Shown here: positions 36,113-45,801 of the stretch, in pieces
Position numbering within the stretch: the first letter of the stretch is position 1
Layout: the number at the start of each line of letters is the position of its first letter
NCBI RefSeq assembly: GCF_014237875.1
Contig: NZ_JACJVJ010000001.1
Coordinates: 298,501-362,500, forward strand
From: Parasphingopyxis marina
GTDB taxonomy: Bacteria; Pseudomonadota; Alphaproteobacteria; Sphingomonadales; Sphingomonadaceae
DNA: 64,000 bases
Direction of reading: 5' to 3'
Translations under genes and position numbers: made by a program
The notes under the pieces: model-generated
The model's database searches: none
The model's input: the letters and a program-made list of their open reading frames with translations, nothing else
Told to the model about the DNA's origin: nothing

Positions 36113-36760
36113 TCAGCGCCGCCGGTTGCGCGGCCGGGGGTCGCGATAGCGGAACGTGCTGTCGGCGATCGCCATGCCGAAGCGCTGATTGGCAAGATTG
36201 ATCGTCGTCTGGTTGTTCTGCGAATCCAGCACCGTCCAGCCCTGCAGCATCAGCCCGCCCGGCGCGGAGGCCATGCGGCGGAAGGTGATGGTGATCGTGC
36301 CATATTCGGGATGTTCGGGATCGTGCGCGCGGATGCGGATCTCGCTGCCGGTCGCCGAGACGACGCGGGCGAAGCGCGAAATATCCCGTTCGGGGTTGAG
36401 CAGCACCGAAAGCGGCGAATCGCCGATCGGCCATCGCTGCACCTGGCGTACGTCATAATCGACGAAGGTCAGCGCGCGCCCGTCGGACACGACGAGCATG
36501 TTGACGCCGGGTTCGTACTGGAAGCGAATCTTGCCGGGGCGCTTCAGGGACATGCGGCCGCGCACGGCCTGTCCGCCGCGCCCGCTTTCGACGAAATCGG
36601 CTTCCATGGTATTCACGGCGCGCAGGTGGCGCTGGACCTGGGCGAGCGTGTCCTGCTGCGCCTCGGCGGGCGCGGGGGCAAGAAGCACGCTGCCGGCGAT
36701 CGCGATCGGCGCGGCGGCAAGCATCAGGGTCGCAAGGGTGGGGGCGGCAAGGCGGTGCAT
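36113..36760 (-). CDS. lolA: Outer-membrane lipoprotein carrier protein LolA
   Basis: Periplasmic chaperone that shuttles lipoproteins from LolCDE to the outer membrane. 215 residues, with a signal peptide ending near PAEAQQ. LolA blocks: LRAVNTMEADFVES, GRMSLKRPGKIRFQYEPG and VVSDGRALTFVDYD. Follows ftsK in the same direction after 106 bases that include a GAAC-N7-GAAC box. Confidence 0.94.
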   Translation of the reverse strand: MHRLAAPTLATLMLAAAPIAIAGSVLLAPAPAEAQQDTLAQVQRHLRAVNTMEADFVESGRGGQAVRGRMSLKRPGKIRFQYEPGVNMLVVSDGRALTFVDYDVRQVQRWPIGDSPLSVLLNPERDISRFARVVSATGSEIRIRAHDPEHPEYGTITITFRRMASAPGGLMLQGWTVLDSQNNQTTINLANQRFGMAIADSTFRYRDPRPRNRRR

Positions 36761-36816
36761 ATGTCTATCCGTCTTTCGTTCGTAAGGTTCGCGGCGGTTA
36801 CTGCCGATCGCCCATT

Positions 36817-36831
36817 GAACGCAAACTGAAC
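36817..36831 (-). promoter_or_regulatory. Possible LexA-type box upstream of lolA
   Basis: GAAC-GCAAACT-GAAC between ftsK and lolA, 57-71 bases before the lolA start. It matches the spacing of the alphaproteobacterial SOS box, but one or two such matches are expected by chance in a 64-kb window. Confidence 0.35.
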
Positions 36832-36866
36832 CTCATGGTTGCATCCGGTTCAGCTGGCGGGGCGCG

Positions 36867-39173
36867 TCAGGCCGGATTGCCCTCGAGATCGATCAGCACT
36901 TCGCGCCGGCCGACATGGTTGGCCTGGGACACCTTGCCCTCGGTCTCCATCCGCTCGATCAGGCGCGCCGCATTGTTGTAGCCGACCCGCAGCTGGCGCT
37001 GCAGATAGCTGGTCGAGGCCTTCTGGCTCTCGGCGACGATCTGGCAGGCCTTGCGATACAGCTGGTCTTCGGCCGAATCCTCGCCCGCCGGCTGGCCGTC
37101 GAACGTATAGCCGCCGTCCTCGGGCTCTTCGGTCACGGCCTGGATGTAATCGGGCTGGCCCTGTTCGCGCCAGTGATCGGCGACCCTGCGGACTTCCTCA
37201 TCGGAAACGAAGGGGCAATGCACGCGGGCGATCTGCTTGCCGCCGGGCATGTAGAGCATGTCGCCCTTGCCGAGCAATTGTTCGGCGCCCTGTTCGCCCA
37301 GGATCGTCCGGCTGTCGATCTTGGAGGTCACCTGATAGCTGATCCGCGTCGGCAGGTTCGCCTTGATCACGCCGGTGATGACGTCGACCGAGGGGCGCTG
37401 GGTGGCCATGATCAGGTGGATGCCGGCGGCGCGGGCCTTCTGCGCCAGCCGCTGGATCAGGAATTCGACCTCCTTGCCCGCCGTCATCATCAGGTCGGCA
37501 AGCTCGTCGACCACCACCACGATCTGCGGCAGCGGCTCGAATTCCAGCTCTTCTTCCTCGTAGATCGGCTGGCCGCTATCGGCGTCATAACCGGTCTGCA
37601 CGCGGCGGCCGAGCGGCTTGCCCTTGGCCTTGGCCTGGCGGACCTTGTCGTTGAAGCCCTGCAGAGAGCGCACCGAAAGCGAGGCCATCATCCGGTAGCG
37701 ATCCTCCATCTGCTCGACCGCCCATTTGAGCGCGCGAATGGCTTTCGCGGGTTCGGTGACGACCGGCGAGAGCAGATGCGGGATATCGTCGTAGATCGAG
37801 AGTTCCAGCATCTTCGGATCGATCATGATCAGCCGGCATTCCTCCGGCGTCATCCGGTAGAGCAGCGAGAGGATCATGCAGTTGAGACCGACCGACTTGC
37901 CCGAACCGGTGGTGCCCGCGACGAGCAGATGCGGCATCGGCGCGAGATCGGCGATTACCGGGTCGCCGGCGATATTCTTGCCGAGGATGATCGGCAGCTT
38001 CGCGGTATTGTCCTCATAGGCGGCGCTGCCGATCATTTCGCTGAGCACGACCATTTCGCGCTTGGCGTTGGGCAGCTCGATGCCGATCACGCTGCGGCCG
38101 GGGATCACGGCGACGCGCGCCGAAATCGCGCTCATGTTGCGGGCGATATCGTCGGCGAGCTGGATGACGCGGCTGGCCTTGATGCCGCTTTCCGGTTCGA
38201 GTTCGTACATCGTCACGACGGGGCCGGGGCGGACCTCGACGATTTCGCCTTTTACCTTGAAATCGTCGAGCACGGATTCGAGCAGCCGGGCGTTCCGCTC
38301 GAGCGCTGCCTTGTCGAGCGCCACGCCGCGCTGTTCGGCGGGCGGCGTGAGCAGTTCGATGCCCGGCAGGTCATAGGCGAGGTTGAGCGAACGCTGGCGC
38401 GGCTTCTGTCCCGCCGCCGCCGGACGCTGCGAGCGCGGATCGCTGATGATCGGCGCGCGCGCTTCGGTTTCGGGCGGCGCGACCTTCTTGCGCGGTTGCG
38501 GTTTCTGGGGATCGGCGAGCTTCGCCTTGGGGGCTTCGGTGATCTTCACCGGCTTGCGGCCATCGCCCCGGCGGAACAGGAAGGCGCGCTCGCTCTCGTC
38601 GAGAGCCAGGCCGCGATACCAGAGATAGGCGCCGCCGGTGAAGGCGAGCGCGGCCAGCGCCCAGCCGGCATAGCGGGCGATGTCGGCATTGCCGAACAGG
38701 CCGGTGAGCCCGCCGAGCAGCGCGCCGCCCGCATAGCCGAGCACGCCGCCAAAGCCGAGCGGCAGGCCGCGAACGCCGGGCCCTGAAATCAGGGTGAAGG
38801 CCGATCCGATCAGCATGATCGCGACGCCGATGACCAGCGCGGAGCGCGCCCAGTTGCCGAGCGGGGCATCGCGCCAGAGCCGCAGCGCGACGAGCGCCAT
38901 GAGCGGCAGCAACAGCCCGGCCAGCGGGCCGAAGAAGAGCAGCAGGAATTCCGAACCATAGGCGCCGACGCTGCCCAGCCAGTTCTGGGCGGGGCCCGGC
39001 GCGGAGGTGTTGAAGGCCGGGTCGCTGGGCCGATAGCTGACCAGCGCGAGCCCGATCAGGAGGGTCAGCAGCATCAGGCCGAGCGAAACCAGCAGCGCCG
39101 TCGACCGCTGGGCCGCTCGCCGCATTGCGTCTCGCCAGGCCGGCATTTGTGCCGCCAGACCGCTACTCGCCAT
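36867..39173 (-). CDS. ftsK: DNA translocase FtsK
   Basis: 768 residues. Four hydrophobic segments in the first ~190 residues anchor it at the septum, then a Pro/Lys-rich linker, then the RecA-like motor: Walker A AGTTGSGKSVGLN, Walker B VVVDELADLMM. The C-terminal gamma winged helix (LQRQLRVGYNNAARLIERM, cited as a block) reads KOPS. ATG 39173 follows GGGGAGG. Coordinates dimer resolution and cell division. Confidence 0.97.
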   Translation of the reverse strand: MASSGLAAQMPAWRDAMRRAAQRSTALLVSLGLMLLTLLIGLALVSYRPSDPAFNTSAPGPAQNWLGSVGAYGSEFLLLFFGPLAGLLLPLMALVALRLWRDAPLGNWARSALVIGVAIMLIGSAFTLISGPGVRGLPLGFGGVLGYAGGALLGGLTGLFGNADIARYAGWALAALAFTGGAYLWYRGLALDESERAFLFRRGDGRKPVKITEAPKAKLADPQKPQPRKKVAPPETEARAPIISDPRSQRPAAAGQKPRQRSLNLAYDLPGIELLTPPAEQRGVALDKAALERNARLLESVLDDFKVKGEIVEVRPGPVVTMYELEPESGIKASRVIQLADDIARNMSAISARVAVIPGRSVIGIELPNAKREMVVLSEMIGSAAYEDNTAKLPIILGKNIAGDPVIADLAPMPHLLVAGTTGSGKSVGLNCMILSLLYRMTPEECRLIMIDPKMLELSIYDDIPHLLSPVVTEPAKAIRALKWAVEQMEDRYRMMASLSVRSLQGFNDKVRQAKAKGKPLGRRVQTGYDADSGQPIYEEEELEFEPLPQIVVVVDELADLMMTAGKEVEFLIQRLAQKARAAGIHLIMATQRPSVDVITGVIKANLPTRISYQVTSKIDSRTILGEQGAEQLLGKGDMLYMPGGKQIARVHCPFVSDEEVRRVADHWREQGQPDYIQAVTEEPEDGGYTFDGQPAGEDSAEDQLYRKACQIVAESQKASTSYLQRQLRVGYNNAARLIERMETEGKVSQANHVGRREVLIDLEGNPA

Positions 39174-39293
39174 CTGCGCCTCCCCGTTTGTGCGCCAAAT
39201 GTTCCACTTTCGCCCGTAATGCGCTGCCCGCGGACTCGGCGTCAAGCTTTGGGCGCTGTTCGGGCGGCTTTTCGTGCGTTAAAGCGAGTCCCC

Positions 39294-40526
39294 ATGGCGA
39301 CGAACGGTATCAAAAGCAGCGATGTGATCATTTTGGGCGGCGGGCTGGTCGGCCAGACCCTGGCGCTGGCGCTCGACGCGCATGGTCTTTCCTGCGCGGT
39401 GGTGGACCGGATGCCGGCCGAAGCGCTGCTCGATACGAGCTATGATGGCCGGGTTTCCGCGGTGGCGAGCGCGAGCTGGAAGATGCTCCAGGCGATCGGG
39501 CTCGGCGAGGCGCTGGAGGGCAAGGGCTGCCCGATATCGACGATCCGGGTCAGCGAAGGGATGGAGCCCGGCGCGCTCGATTTCGAACCGGCGGAGGACG
39601 AAGGCCCGCTCGGCATCATGTTCGAAAACCGGCTGTTGCGCGCGACCCTGTTCGAAGCCGCGCAAAAGGCCGAGCATGTGGCGCTCTATATGGGGCGGAG
39701 CGCCGCGGATGTGGAACGCGGCGCCGGCGGGGTCACGGTCACTTTGGACGACGGCACGCTATTGTCCGCGCCGCTGCTGGTCGGCGCCGAAGGACGCAAC
39801 TCTTCGACGCGGGAGGCGGCGGGGCTCAAAATTGCGCGCTGGCGCTATCCCCATCATGCGATCGTCGCCTGTCTCAACCATGAAAAGCCGCACGGCAATA
39901 TCGCCTATGAGATTTTCTACGCCGAAGGGCCGTTTGCCATCCTGCCGATGCTCGGCGATACAAACGGCCACCGTTCGGCGCTGGTCTGGAGCGTACCCGA
40001 AAAGGACGGTCCGGCGACCCTGGCGATGAACGAGCGCGCTTTTCTGGCCGAAGTGCACAAGCGGATGGACGGCTTTCTGGGCGAAGTTTCGCTCGCCGCG
40101 CCGCGCTCGGCCTATCCGCTGGGTTTCCATAATGCCGCCAAGATCACCGCCGACCGGCTGGCGCTGGTCGGCGACAGCGCCCACGGCATGCACCCGATCG
40201 CCGGGCAAGGGCTCAATGTCGGCTTTCGCGACGTCGCGGCGCTGACGCAGGTGCTGGTCGAGGGCGCGCGGCTCGGCATGGATCTCGGCGATGCGCAGCT
40301 GATGGAGCGGTACGAACGCTGGCGCGGGCTCGACACCCTGATGGTGGCGATGGCGACCGACGGGCTCACCCGGCTGTTCGGCGTGCCCGGGAAAACGGCC
40401 TCGCGCATCCGCCGCTTCGGCCTCGGCGCGGTCGGCCGGATCCCGCCGCTCAAGCGCAAATTCGTCGACGAGGCGCGCGGATCGAGCGGAAAACTGCCGC
40501 TGCTGTTGCAGGGCGTCACCGTCTAG
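39294..40526 (+). CDS. UbiH/UbiF/VisC/COQ6-type FAD-dependent hydroxylase
   Basis: 410 residues, class A flavin monooxygenase of ubiquinone synthesis. FAD motif GGGLVGQTLALAL at residues 16-28, the DG motif LVGAEGRNSSTR, and the second FAD motif ALVGDSAHGMHPIAGQGLNVGFRD (cited as a block) with the UbiH signature. Which ring position it hydroxylates cannot be told. Divergent from ftsK across 120 bases. Confidence 0.92.
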   Translation: MATNGIKSSDVIILGGGLVGQTLALALDAHGLSCAVVDRMPAEALLDTSYDGRVSAVASASWKMLQAIGLGEALEGKGCPISTIRVSEGMEPGALDFEPAEDEGPLGIMFENRLLRATLFEAAQKAEHVALYMGRSAADVERGAGGVTVTLDDGTLLSAPLLVGAEGRNSSTREAAGLKIARWRYPHHAIVACLNHEKPHGNIAYEIFYAEGPFAILPMLGDTNGHRSALVWSVPEKDGPATLAMNERAFLAEVHKRMDGFLGEVSLAAPRSAYPLGFHNAAKITADRLALVGDSAHGMHPIAGQGLNVGFRDVAALTQVLVEGARLGMDLGDAQLMERYERWRGLDTLMVAMATDGLTRLFGVPGKTASRIRRFGLGAVGRIPPLKRKFVDEARGSSGKLPLLLQGVTV

Positions 40527-40533
40527 CGAAAAA

Positions 40534-40563
40534 AGCCGCCGCCCCGGGGGAGGGACGGCGGCT
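40534..40563 (-). terminator. Intrinsic terminator of the UrcA gene
   Basis: AGCCGCCG ... CGGCGGCT stem (8 bp) around a GC-rich loop. Read leftward it is followed by TTTTTT, 30-60 bases after the UrcA stop. It lies between two convergent genes. Confidence 0.85.
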
Positions 40564-40591
40564 GAGGAGAGCCCTGGAGACGGGCTTTGGG

Positions 40592-40900
40592 CTATTCGGC
40601 CGAAGCGAGGGCGCTCGGCTGGGGCAGGGCAACGCTTTGCACGGTCAGCGCGACACATTCGCGGGCCTGGTTGCGGCCGCGAAGATCGAAGCTGTAGCCG
40701 GTGCCGCACACCTCCTGCGCCGCGGCGCGCACGCGGCGCTGCAATATGCTGCGATCGGCCGGATCGTTGAGGTTGAGGTCGTCAAAGCTCACCGCTGCCG
40801 AGGCGGGGTCTGCCGATACGGGCTCGGCGAGCGCGGGCGAAGGGGAGAGGGCCCCGAGGAGCATGGCTCCGGGGATCAGGATGGTAATCAGGGCTTTCAT
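40592..40900 (-). CDS. UrcA family protein
   Basis: 102 residues: signal peptide ending at ALAEP, then the UrcA pattern VSFDDLNLNDPADRSILQRRVRAAAQEVCG with two cysteines that probably form a disulfide (VCGTGY and ARECVA). Small periplasmic protein of unknown role, common in sphingomonads. Divergent from the LysR gene over 150 bases. Confidence 0.9.
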   Translation of the reverse strand: MKALITILIPGAMLLGALSPSPALAEPVSADPASAAVSFDDLNLNDPADRSILQRRVRAAAQEVCGTGYSFDLRGRNQARECVALTVQSVALPQPSALASAE

Positions 40901-40997
40901 GGCTTGGTCCTTTTGTCCTTGGGGAGGAAAAGCGTCGACGCGAATTATGGAATAGCATAAGTTTCAAAACGCAACTAACAACGATGTTGCACATGCG

Positions 40998-41015
40998 TTC
41001 TGCAAAAATGCAGAA
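40998..41015. promoter_or_regulatory. Inverted repeat, likely LysR operator
   Basis: TTCTGCA-AAAA-TGCAGAA, a perfect 7-bp dyad 36-53 bases before the LysR start in the divergent UrcA-LysR gap. Its size and position fit an autoregulatory LysR-family site. Confidence 0.5.
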
Positions 41016-41050
41016 TGGCGGTCCCCAACCGGATACCGAGATAGGCCGAT

Positions 41051-41971
41051 ATGCTTGACTGGAACGATCTTCGTTATTTCCTCGCGGTTGCCGAAACCGG
41101 CAGCACGCGCGGCGCCGGGCAGATGCTGCGGGTCAGCCAGACAACCGCCGCGCGGCGGATCGCGGCGCTGGAGGAAGAGCTGGGCCTGGCGCTCTTCGAA
41201 AAACGGCAAACCGGCTATGTGCTGACCCCGGTCGGCGAGGCGCTGATCGCGCGGGCGCGCGGCGTTGGCGAGGCCGCCGCAGATTTTGCGGACCTTGCGG
41301 CGTCGCAATCGCGCGAAGTCAGCGGTACCGTCCGCTTCACGACCGGCGATATCTATGCGGTGACGGTGCTGGTGCCGATACTCGGCCGTTTACGCGATGC
41401 CTTTCCCGGCATCACGATCGAGGTCGATACGTCGGGGGAGGTGCTCGACCTCGCTGCCGGCGCCGCCGATATCGCGCTGCGCACCAGCAAGGGCCCGCCC
41501 GAAGGCGCGGGGCTTGTCGGCCGGCGGATCGCCGACGATCCCTGGACCGTCTATTGCAGCCGATCCTATGCCGAGGCCCATGGCGCGCCCCATAGCCGCG
41601 CCGAGCTTTTGGCGCACAGCTTCGTCGGCGGCGGCGGCACCCGGGTGTGGCCCGCCTATCGCGACTGGTTGCAGCACAATAATCTCGAGGGCCGGGTCTC
41701 GATGCATCACAGTTCGGCGACCGGCATGCTTTCGGCGGTGCGCGCCGGGCTCGGCCTTGCCGTGCTGCCGATGTTCATCGCCGAAGGCGATCCCGAGCTG
41801 GTCCGTTGCCTGCCGCCGCGTTCGGACAAGGATCACGGCCTGTGGCTGCTCACCCATGAGCGGCTGCGCCATACCCCGCGGGTCCGCGCGGTGATCGATT
41901 TTCTCGCGGCGGAACTCAAGCGCGCGGCGCTGTCAATCGAGGCGGGTCAATCCGAAGCCGCCGCCAGCTGA
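41051..41971 (+). CDS. LysR family transcriptional regulator
   Basis: 306 residues. The N-terminal winged helix is [44 protein letters not shown], described here only as residues 2-45, followed by the periplasmic-binding-like effector domain. The start [11 protein letters not shown] groups it with the GcvA/AmpR-like LysR branch. Effector and targets unknown; the divergent UrcA gene is a candidate target. The 3' end overlaps Trm112 by 25 bases. Confidence 0.93.
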   Translation: MLDWNDLRYFLAVAETGSTRGAGQMLRVSQTTAARRIAALEEELGLALFEKRQTGYVLTPVGEALIARARGVGEAAADFADLAASQSREVSGTVRFTTGDIYAVTVLVPILGRLRDAFPGITIEVDTSGEVLDLAAGAADIALRTSKGPPEGAGLVGRRIADDPWTVYCSRSYAEAHGAPHSRAELLAHSFVGGGGTRVWPAYRDWLQHNNLEGRVSMHHSSATGMLSAVRAGLGLAVLPMFIAEGDPELVRCLPPRSDKDHGLWLLTHERLRHTPRVRAVIDFLAAELKRAALSIEAGQSEAAAS

Positions 41972-42150
41972 CGCGCCTCTTCGGCGATCATAACGGGCAC
42001 GCCGCCTCGCACCGGATAGGCGAGCCCTGCCGCGTCCGAGACGAGCTCTCGCGTTGCCGGGTCATAGCGCAGCCGGGTGCGGGTGAGCGGGCAAACCAGG
42101 ATTTCCAGCAGCGCCTGATCGAAGCCGGGTTCCGTCCCGCGCTCGCTCAT
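41947..42150 (-). CDS. Trm112 family protein
   Basis: 67-residue zinc-ribbon-like protein: [23 protein letters not shown] and [18 protein letters not shown] are Trm112 blocks. Only one cysteine of the usual zinc set is visible (VCPLT), typical of bacterial members. In eukaryotes Trm112 activates methyltransferases; its bacterial role is less clear. Starts 10 bases from the LON-domain gene stop. Confidence 0.93.
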   Translation of the reverse strand: MSERGTEPGFDQALLEILVCPLTRTRLRYDPATRELVSDAAGLAYPVRGGVPVMIAEEARQLAAASD

Positions 42151-42160
42151 GGCCTCAGCT

Positions 42161-42808
42161 TCACTGCAATGTCGCGCGGTCGTCGCCGCCCGTGGCCTGG
42201 TGCATACGGAAAAATTCCATGAACTGGATCAGCATTTCGGACCGTTCTTCCATGCTTGCCGCTTCGAGCAGCGCCTGTTTCGAGGCGATGTCGAACGGCG
42301 CGACCTGGGTGATCATGTTGACCAGCGCCTCGTCGTCCAGCTCCTGCACCGCGTCCCAGTCCACTGCATAGCCGAGCGCGGTCGCGAATTTACGGGATTC
42401 GTCGAACAATCCCCCGCGCATGGCGATCGACAGCGGATCGGGTTCGATATCGTCGCCAAAGCCCTCGATGCTGCCTTCGATCTGACGAAAGGGGGTCGTC
42501 ACATCGAGTTCGCGGATCACCCGGAAACGCGAAACGCCTTCGAGGATGACGTTGAACCGTCCATCGTCCAGCGCCTCGACCTCGGCGACCTTGCCGACGC
42601 AGCCGACTTCGAAGAGCGGCGGATTCTCGTTGTCATCCTCTTCGGGTTCGCGCGGCTGGATCATGGCGATCCGCCGGTCCCGGGCCATCGCGTCCTTGAC
42701 GAGCGCGCGGTAGCGCATCTCGAAGATATGGAGCGGCAGCTGCGCACGGGGCAGCAGGATCGCCCCGGCCAGCGGGAAGATCGAAAGCCGGACGCGGGTT
42801 TCGCCCAT
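42161..42808 (-). CDS. LON peptidase substrate-binding (N-terminal) domain protein
   Basis: 215 residues containing only the Lon N-domain: [27 protein letters not shown], described as residues 10-35, then [22 protein letters not shown]. No AAA+ or protease domain. Overlaps the YbbN stop by one base (TGATG), so it is coupled to that thioredoxin, an arrangement common in alphaproteobacteria. May act as an adaptor or chaperone. Confidence 0.92.
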   Translation of the reverse strand: MGETRVRLSIFPLAGAILLPRAQLPLHIFEMRYRALVKDAMARDRRIAMIQPREPEEDDNENPPLFEVGCVGKVAEVEALDDGRFNVILEGVSRFRVIRELDVTTPFRQIEGSIEGFGDDIEPDPLSIAMRGGLFDESRKFATALGYAVDWDAVQELDDEALVNMITQVAPFDIASKQALLEAASMEERSEMLIQFMEFFRMHQATGGDDRATLQ

Positions 42809-43722
42809 CAGCCGAAAAGGATCGCGGAAAGCCGGCGTCGCTGCTGGGCGACCCAGGGATCTTCAAGCCCGGTAACCTCGAACAGCTGGAGCAGCTTTTG
42901 CCGCGCCGCGCCCTCGTTCCAGTCGCGGTCGGCCTCAATGATATGGAACAGATGGTCGGCCGCCGCGTCGCGATCGCCATTGGCGATCAGCGCGCCGGCG
43001 AGCGCGAGCCGAGCCTCATGATCGCCGGGATCGGCGTCGACCTTGGCCTGAAGCGGCCCGGTATCTTCCTTGGCCGCCGCGTCACCGGCGAGGTCGAGCG
43101 CGGATTGCGCGCGCTGGATTTCGGGATCGGTGGCAACTTCTTCGGGAATCTGCGCCAGCATCTCCCTCGCGTCCTCGGTCTTGCCCATCGCCACGAGCGC
43201 ACGGACGAACCCCGAAATCGCCTTGGTTTCGGTCGGCGCCATTTCCATGATCTGGCCGAAAATGTTGAGCGCGCGTTCGGCATCGCCCTCGGCCAGCACA
43301 TTTTCGCCCATCTCGATCAGCGGCTCGATCTCGGCCTGTTTCTGCTGCGCCTCGCCTTCGATCGGAATCTGCGTCAGGATCTGGTCGAGCGCCTGTTTCA
43401 GCGCGGTTTCGGTGCGCGCCGGTCCGAGATCGGCGACCGGCTTGCCCTGGTACATCGCATAGACGGTCGGGATCGACTGGATCTGGAACTGCGCGGCGAT
43501 GAACTTGTCTTCCTCGACATTCACCTTTTTCAGCACCACGCCCTTGTCGGCATAGTCGGCGGCGACCTTTTCGAGGATCGGCGTCAGCTGCTTGCACGGC
43601 CCGCACCATTCCGCCCAGAAATCGAGGATCACGAGCTGCGTCATCGAGGGTTCGACAACGTCCTTGCGGAATTTTTCGACTTCCGCCTTCTGGTCTTCGG
43701 TCATGCCCAATTGCGTAGCCAC
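42808..43722 (-). CDS. YbbN/CnoX-type thioredoxin with TPR domain
   Basis: 304 residues. The thioredoxin domain (about residues 10-115) has the redox motif WAEWCGPCK and cis-proline IPTV; a helical TPR-like region follows (EMGENVLAEGDAERALNIFG, ALAGALIANGDRDAAADHL). GTG 43722 is chosen because AGGAG lies ten bases upstream; an ATG at 43704 would trim six residues and has no site. A holdase/redox co-chaperone by family. Confidence 0.93.
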   Translation of the reverse strand: MATQLGMTEDQKAEVEKFRKDVVEPSMTQLVILDFWAEWCGPCKQLTPILEKVAADYADKGVVLKKVNVEEDKFIAAQFQIQSIPTVYAMYQGKPVADLGPARTETALKQALDQILTQIPIEGEAQQKQAEIEPLIEMGENVLAEGDAERALNIFGQIMEMAPTETKAISGFVRALVAMGKTEDAREMLAQIPEEVATDPEIQRAQSALDLAGDAAAKEDTGPLQAKVDADPGDHEARLALAGALIANGDRDAAADHLFHIIEADRDWNEGAARQKLLQLFEVTGLEDPWVAQQRRRLSAILFG

Positions 43723-43790
43723 GGGGTATCGACTCCTGCTGGATGATTTTGCCCTATATGGGCGAGCGGATGGCAGAACCCAAGGGGTGG

Positions 43791-44585
43791 CTAGGAGATC
43801 GCCCGCGCGGCGGAGGCCGCGTCGAGGATCTGCCGCAATTGCACGGCGCCATAATCGGGGTTCATATGGGTATGGTCGCGGGCTTCGTGCGGCACGTCCA
43901 GATCGCCGATCATCCGGACGGAGCCGGCCGAATAGATGTCCCGGGTCATGCCGTTTTCCGTACGCGTTTCCGGGTCTTGCGCCAGGATTTCCACGCCGAA
44001 GGGGTCGAGCAACGCGGCGATAGCGGCAAATGCCTCGCGATAGGCGGTTTCGATCGCGTTCCCGTCGAGCGCGCGATAGGCGGCCCGTTTCGCAAAGCGC
44101 TCCGAAGGCATGGCCTGGGGCAGCACGAAGATCGGCCTGTCGGTCGCGCCGCGGAGCGTTTCCGCGATCGAAACCGCTGCGGCGTGCTGCAGATAATCGC
44201 GCATCGCCGCCCGCATGGCCGCCGCGCTGACCAGCCTTCGTCCTTCGCCCGCGCCATGGACCGCGAAGGTCAGGGCCGTGGCGAGCGCGGTTTGAAACCG
44301 CAAGCCCAGGCCGATCAGGACGAAGCCGTCGAACTGCCGCGTGTCGAGACGGTCGGCGCCGTCCAGCTGGCTGTTGAACTGCCCGGCCACCACCCTGTCG
44401 CGCGGGTGCAGGCAGCCGGCGCGCGCCTCGATCATCGTCAAAGTGTCGCGCACGCCGGCGATGAAGGTGAGATCGACCGGCCGGTCGGGACTGGCGATGT
44501 CGAGCCAGTGGCGCTTCAGCGCCGCCAGATGCGAATCGCCGAACAGGCAAAGGCGCAGCCGCTTCTTGCGGAACAGGCTCATCAT
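43791..44585 (-). CDS. SGNH-hydrolase-like hypothetical protein
   Basis: 264 residues, not in a named family I can be sure of. The N-terminus CLFGDSHLAALKRHW has the GDS block of SGNH esterases, and the C-terminus RDHTHMNPDYG resembles their DxxH block, so a lipid or sugar esterase is plausible. No signal peptide. Tandem ATG codons at 44585 and 44582. It starts ten bases after the GSCFA gene and is probably co-transcribed. Confidence 0.75.
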   Translation of the reverse strand: MMSLFRKKRLRLCLFGDSHLAALKRHWLDIASPDRPVDLTFIAGVRDTLTMIEARAGCLHPRDRVVAGQFNSQLDGADRLDTRQFDGFVLIGLGLRFQTALATALTFAVHGAGEGRRLVSAAAMRAAMRDYLQHAAAVSIAETLRGATDRPIFVLPQAMPSERFAKRAAYRALDGNAIETAYREAFAAIAALLDPFGVEILAQDPETRTENGMTRDIYSAGSVRMIGDLDVPHEARDHTHMNPDYGAVQLRQILDAASAARAIS

Positions 44586-44595
44586 CGCGGGCGGA

Positions 44596-45669
44596 TCATC
44601 GCGGGGCGAAGGCGTCGAGCAGGATTTCCTCGCAGACCGCATCGTCTTCGTCGTCGGCCGGATCGAGCGCATCCGTCCGTCCGGTCGCGTCTTCGCCTTC
44701 GGCGGGCCCGGATCCAGGGTGTTCGGCGAAAAACAGGCGCATCACGGCGGCGACGCCGCCGGGGTTCACCGCGCGCAGATTGGGTTCGTAGAACATGCCG
44801 CGCGCGAAGGGCGAGGCGACCATCTCGTAGGACGGGAAATAGTCGACATTGTCGAAACGCTGCTCGAGCGTACCCGCGACCGCGCGCAGCACGGATTTCG
44901 AATAGGTCGTCGCCGCGAGCACATGCGCGTCGGAGGCCGTCGCGGTGAGCGGCACCGGCGATACGGTGAGCAGGAACTTGATGTCGGGATTATGCGCTTC
45001 GATCAGCTGTTTGAAGGCCAGGAACTCGTCGAGCACTTCGCCTGCCTCGGCGTTGCGAAAATGATGATGATCGGCATTGTAGCGGCCGGCGATCGTGCCC
45101 GGGGCGGTCGGATAGGCCAGGCCGAAGCGCGTATCTTCCCAATATTCGGTCAGCCCGAAGGTGAACACGAACAGCCGCGCCTCGCGAAACGCCTCGCGCA
45201 CCGCGTCGAGATGCTGGGCGCGATGCGCGAAAAGCTCCTCCGCGCTTTCCAGTCCCTCGGGCTCGACGCCGGGCCGCATCGCATCGAAATACCGGCCCTC
45301 GCGCTGCCAGATCAACGCTTCGGGATCGTCGATCGCCAGTTCGCCAAAGGCTTCGCGCGCGATCTGCAGCAGCTGGCGGGTCGTATAGATGTTGCCGTAG
45401 CGCGCCGAAAATAGGCCATAGCCGAAGCGCGCCGCGGTATCGGGTGTCATCGCGCCGGGCGGTGGTTCCTTGTCGATCACGGTAAAGCCGCGAGCCCGCA
45501 TGAAACGCGCAATATGCTGGGCGAAACAGCTCCCCGCCGTGACGACCGGCATGTCGGGCGCGATATCGAATTTCTTGCGGTAGAGGTTCCGGATCGTCAG
45601 CGGGTGCTGGGCGGCGACGCCGGTTCGCCAGAATGCGCGCTCCTCGAGATTTTCATAGGGCGAATCCAT
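44596..45669 (-). CDS. GSCFA domain-containing protein
   Basis: 357 residues. The eponymous GSCFAQHIARFM is about residue 45; the domain continues through RFGYGLFSARYGNIYT and TFGLTEYW, then VSPVPLTAT and AGTLEQRFDNVDYFPSYE. GSCFA proteins belong to the SGNH-hydrolase clan. An acidic tail of about 40 residues ends the chain. ATG 45669 lies eight bases after AAGGA; an ATG at 45675 is too near. The enzyme substrate is unknown. Confidence 0.88.
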   Translation of the reverse strand: MDSPYENLEERAFWRTGVAAQHPLTIRNLYRKKFDIAPDMPVVTAGSCFAQHIARFMRARGFTVIDKEPPPGAMTPDTAARFGYGLFSARYGNIYTTRQLLQIAREAFGELAIDDPEALIWQREGRYFDAMRPGVEPEGLESAEELFAHRAQHLDAVREAFREARLFVFTFGLTEYWEDTRFGLAYPTAPGTIAGRYNADHHHFRNAEAGEVLDEFLAFKQLIEAHNPDIKFLLTVSPVPLTATASDAHVLAATTYSKSVLRAVAGTLEQRFDNVDYFPSYEMVASPFARGMFYEPNLRAVNPGGVAAVMRLFFAEHPGSGPAEGEDATGRTDALDPADDEDDAVCEEILLDAFAPR

Positions 45670-45801
45670 GGGCATGATCCTTACCCGGCGGATCCGGCGG
45701 CTGTCATCCTTAAAGGCTTGCCCCCTTCCCGATCCCGTGCTAGCTGCGCCGCCTCTTCACAGGGTGGCAAGCATTGGCCGCTACCGACGAAGGGCGCTTA
45801 A

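Noticed and set aside
36915-38786. A 623-codon plus-strand open frame opposite ftsK
   Set aside because: Shadow frame of ftsK with repetitive low-complexity composition and no recognisable motif.
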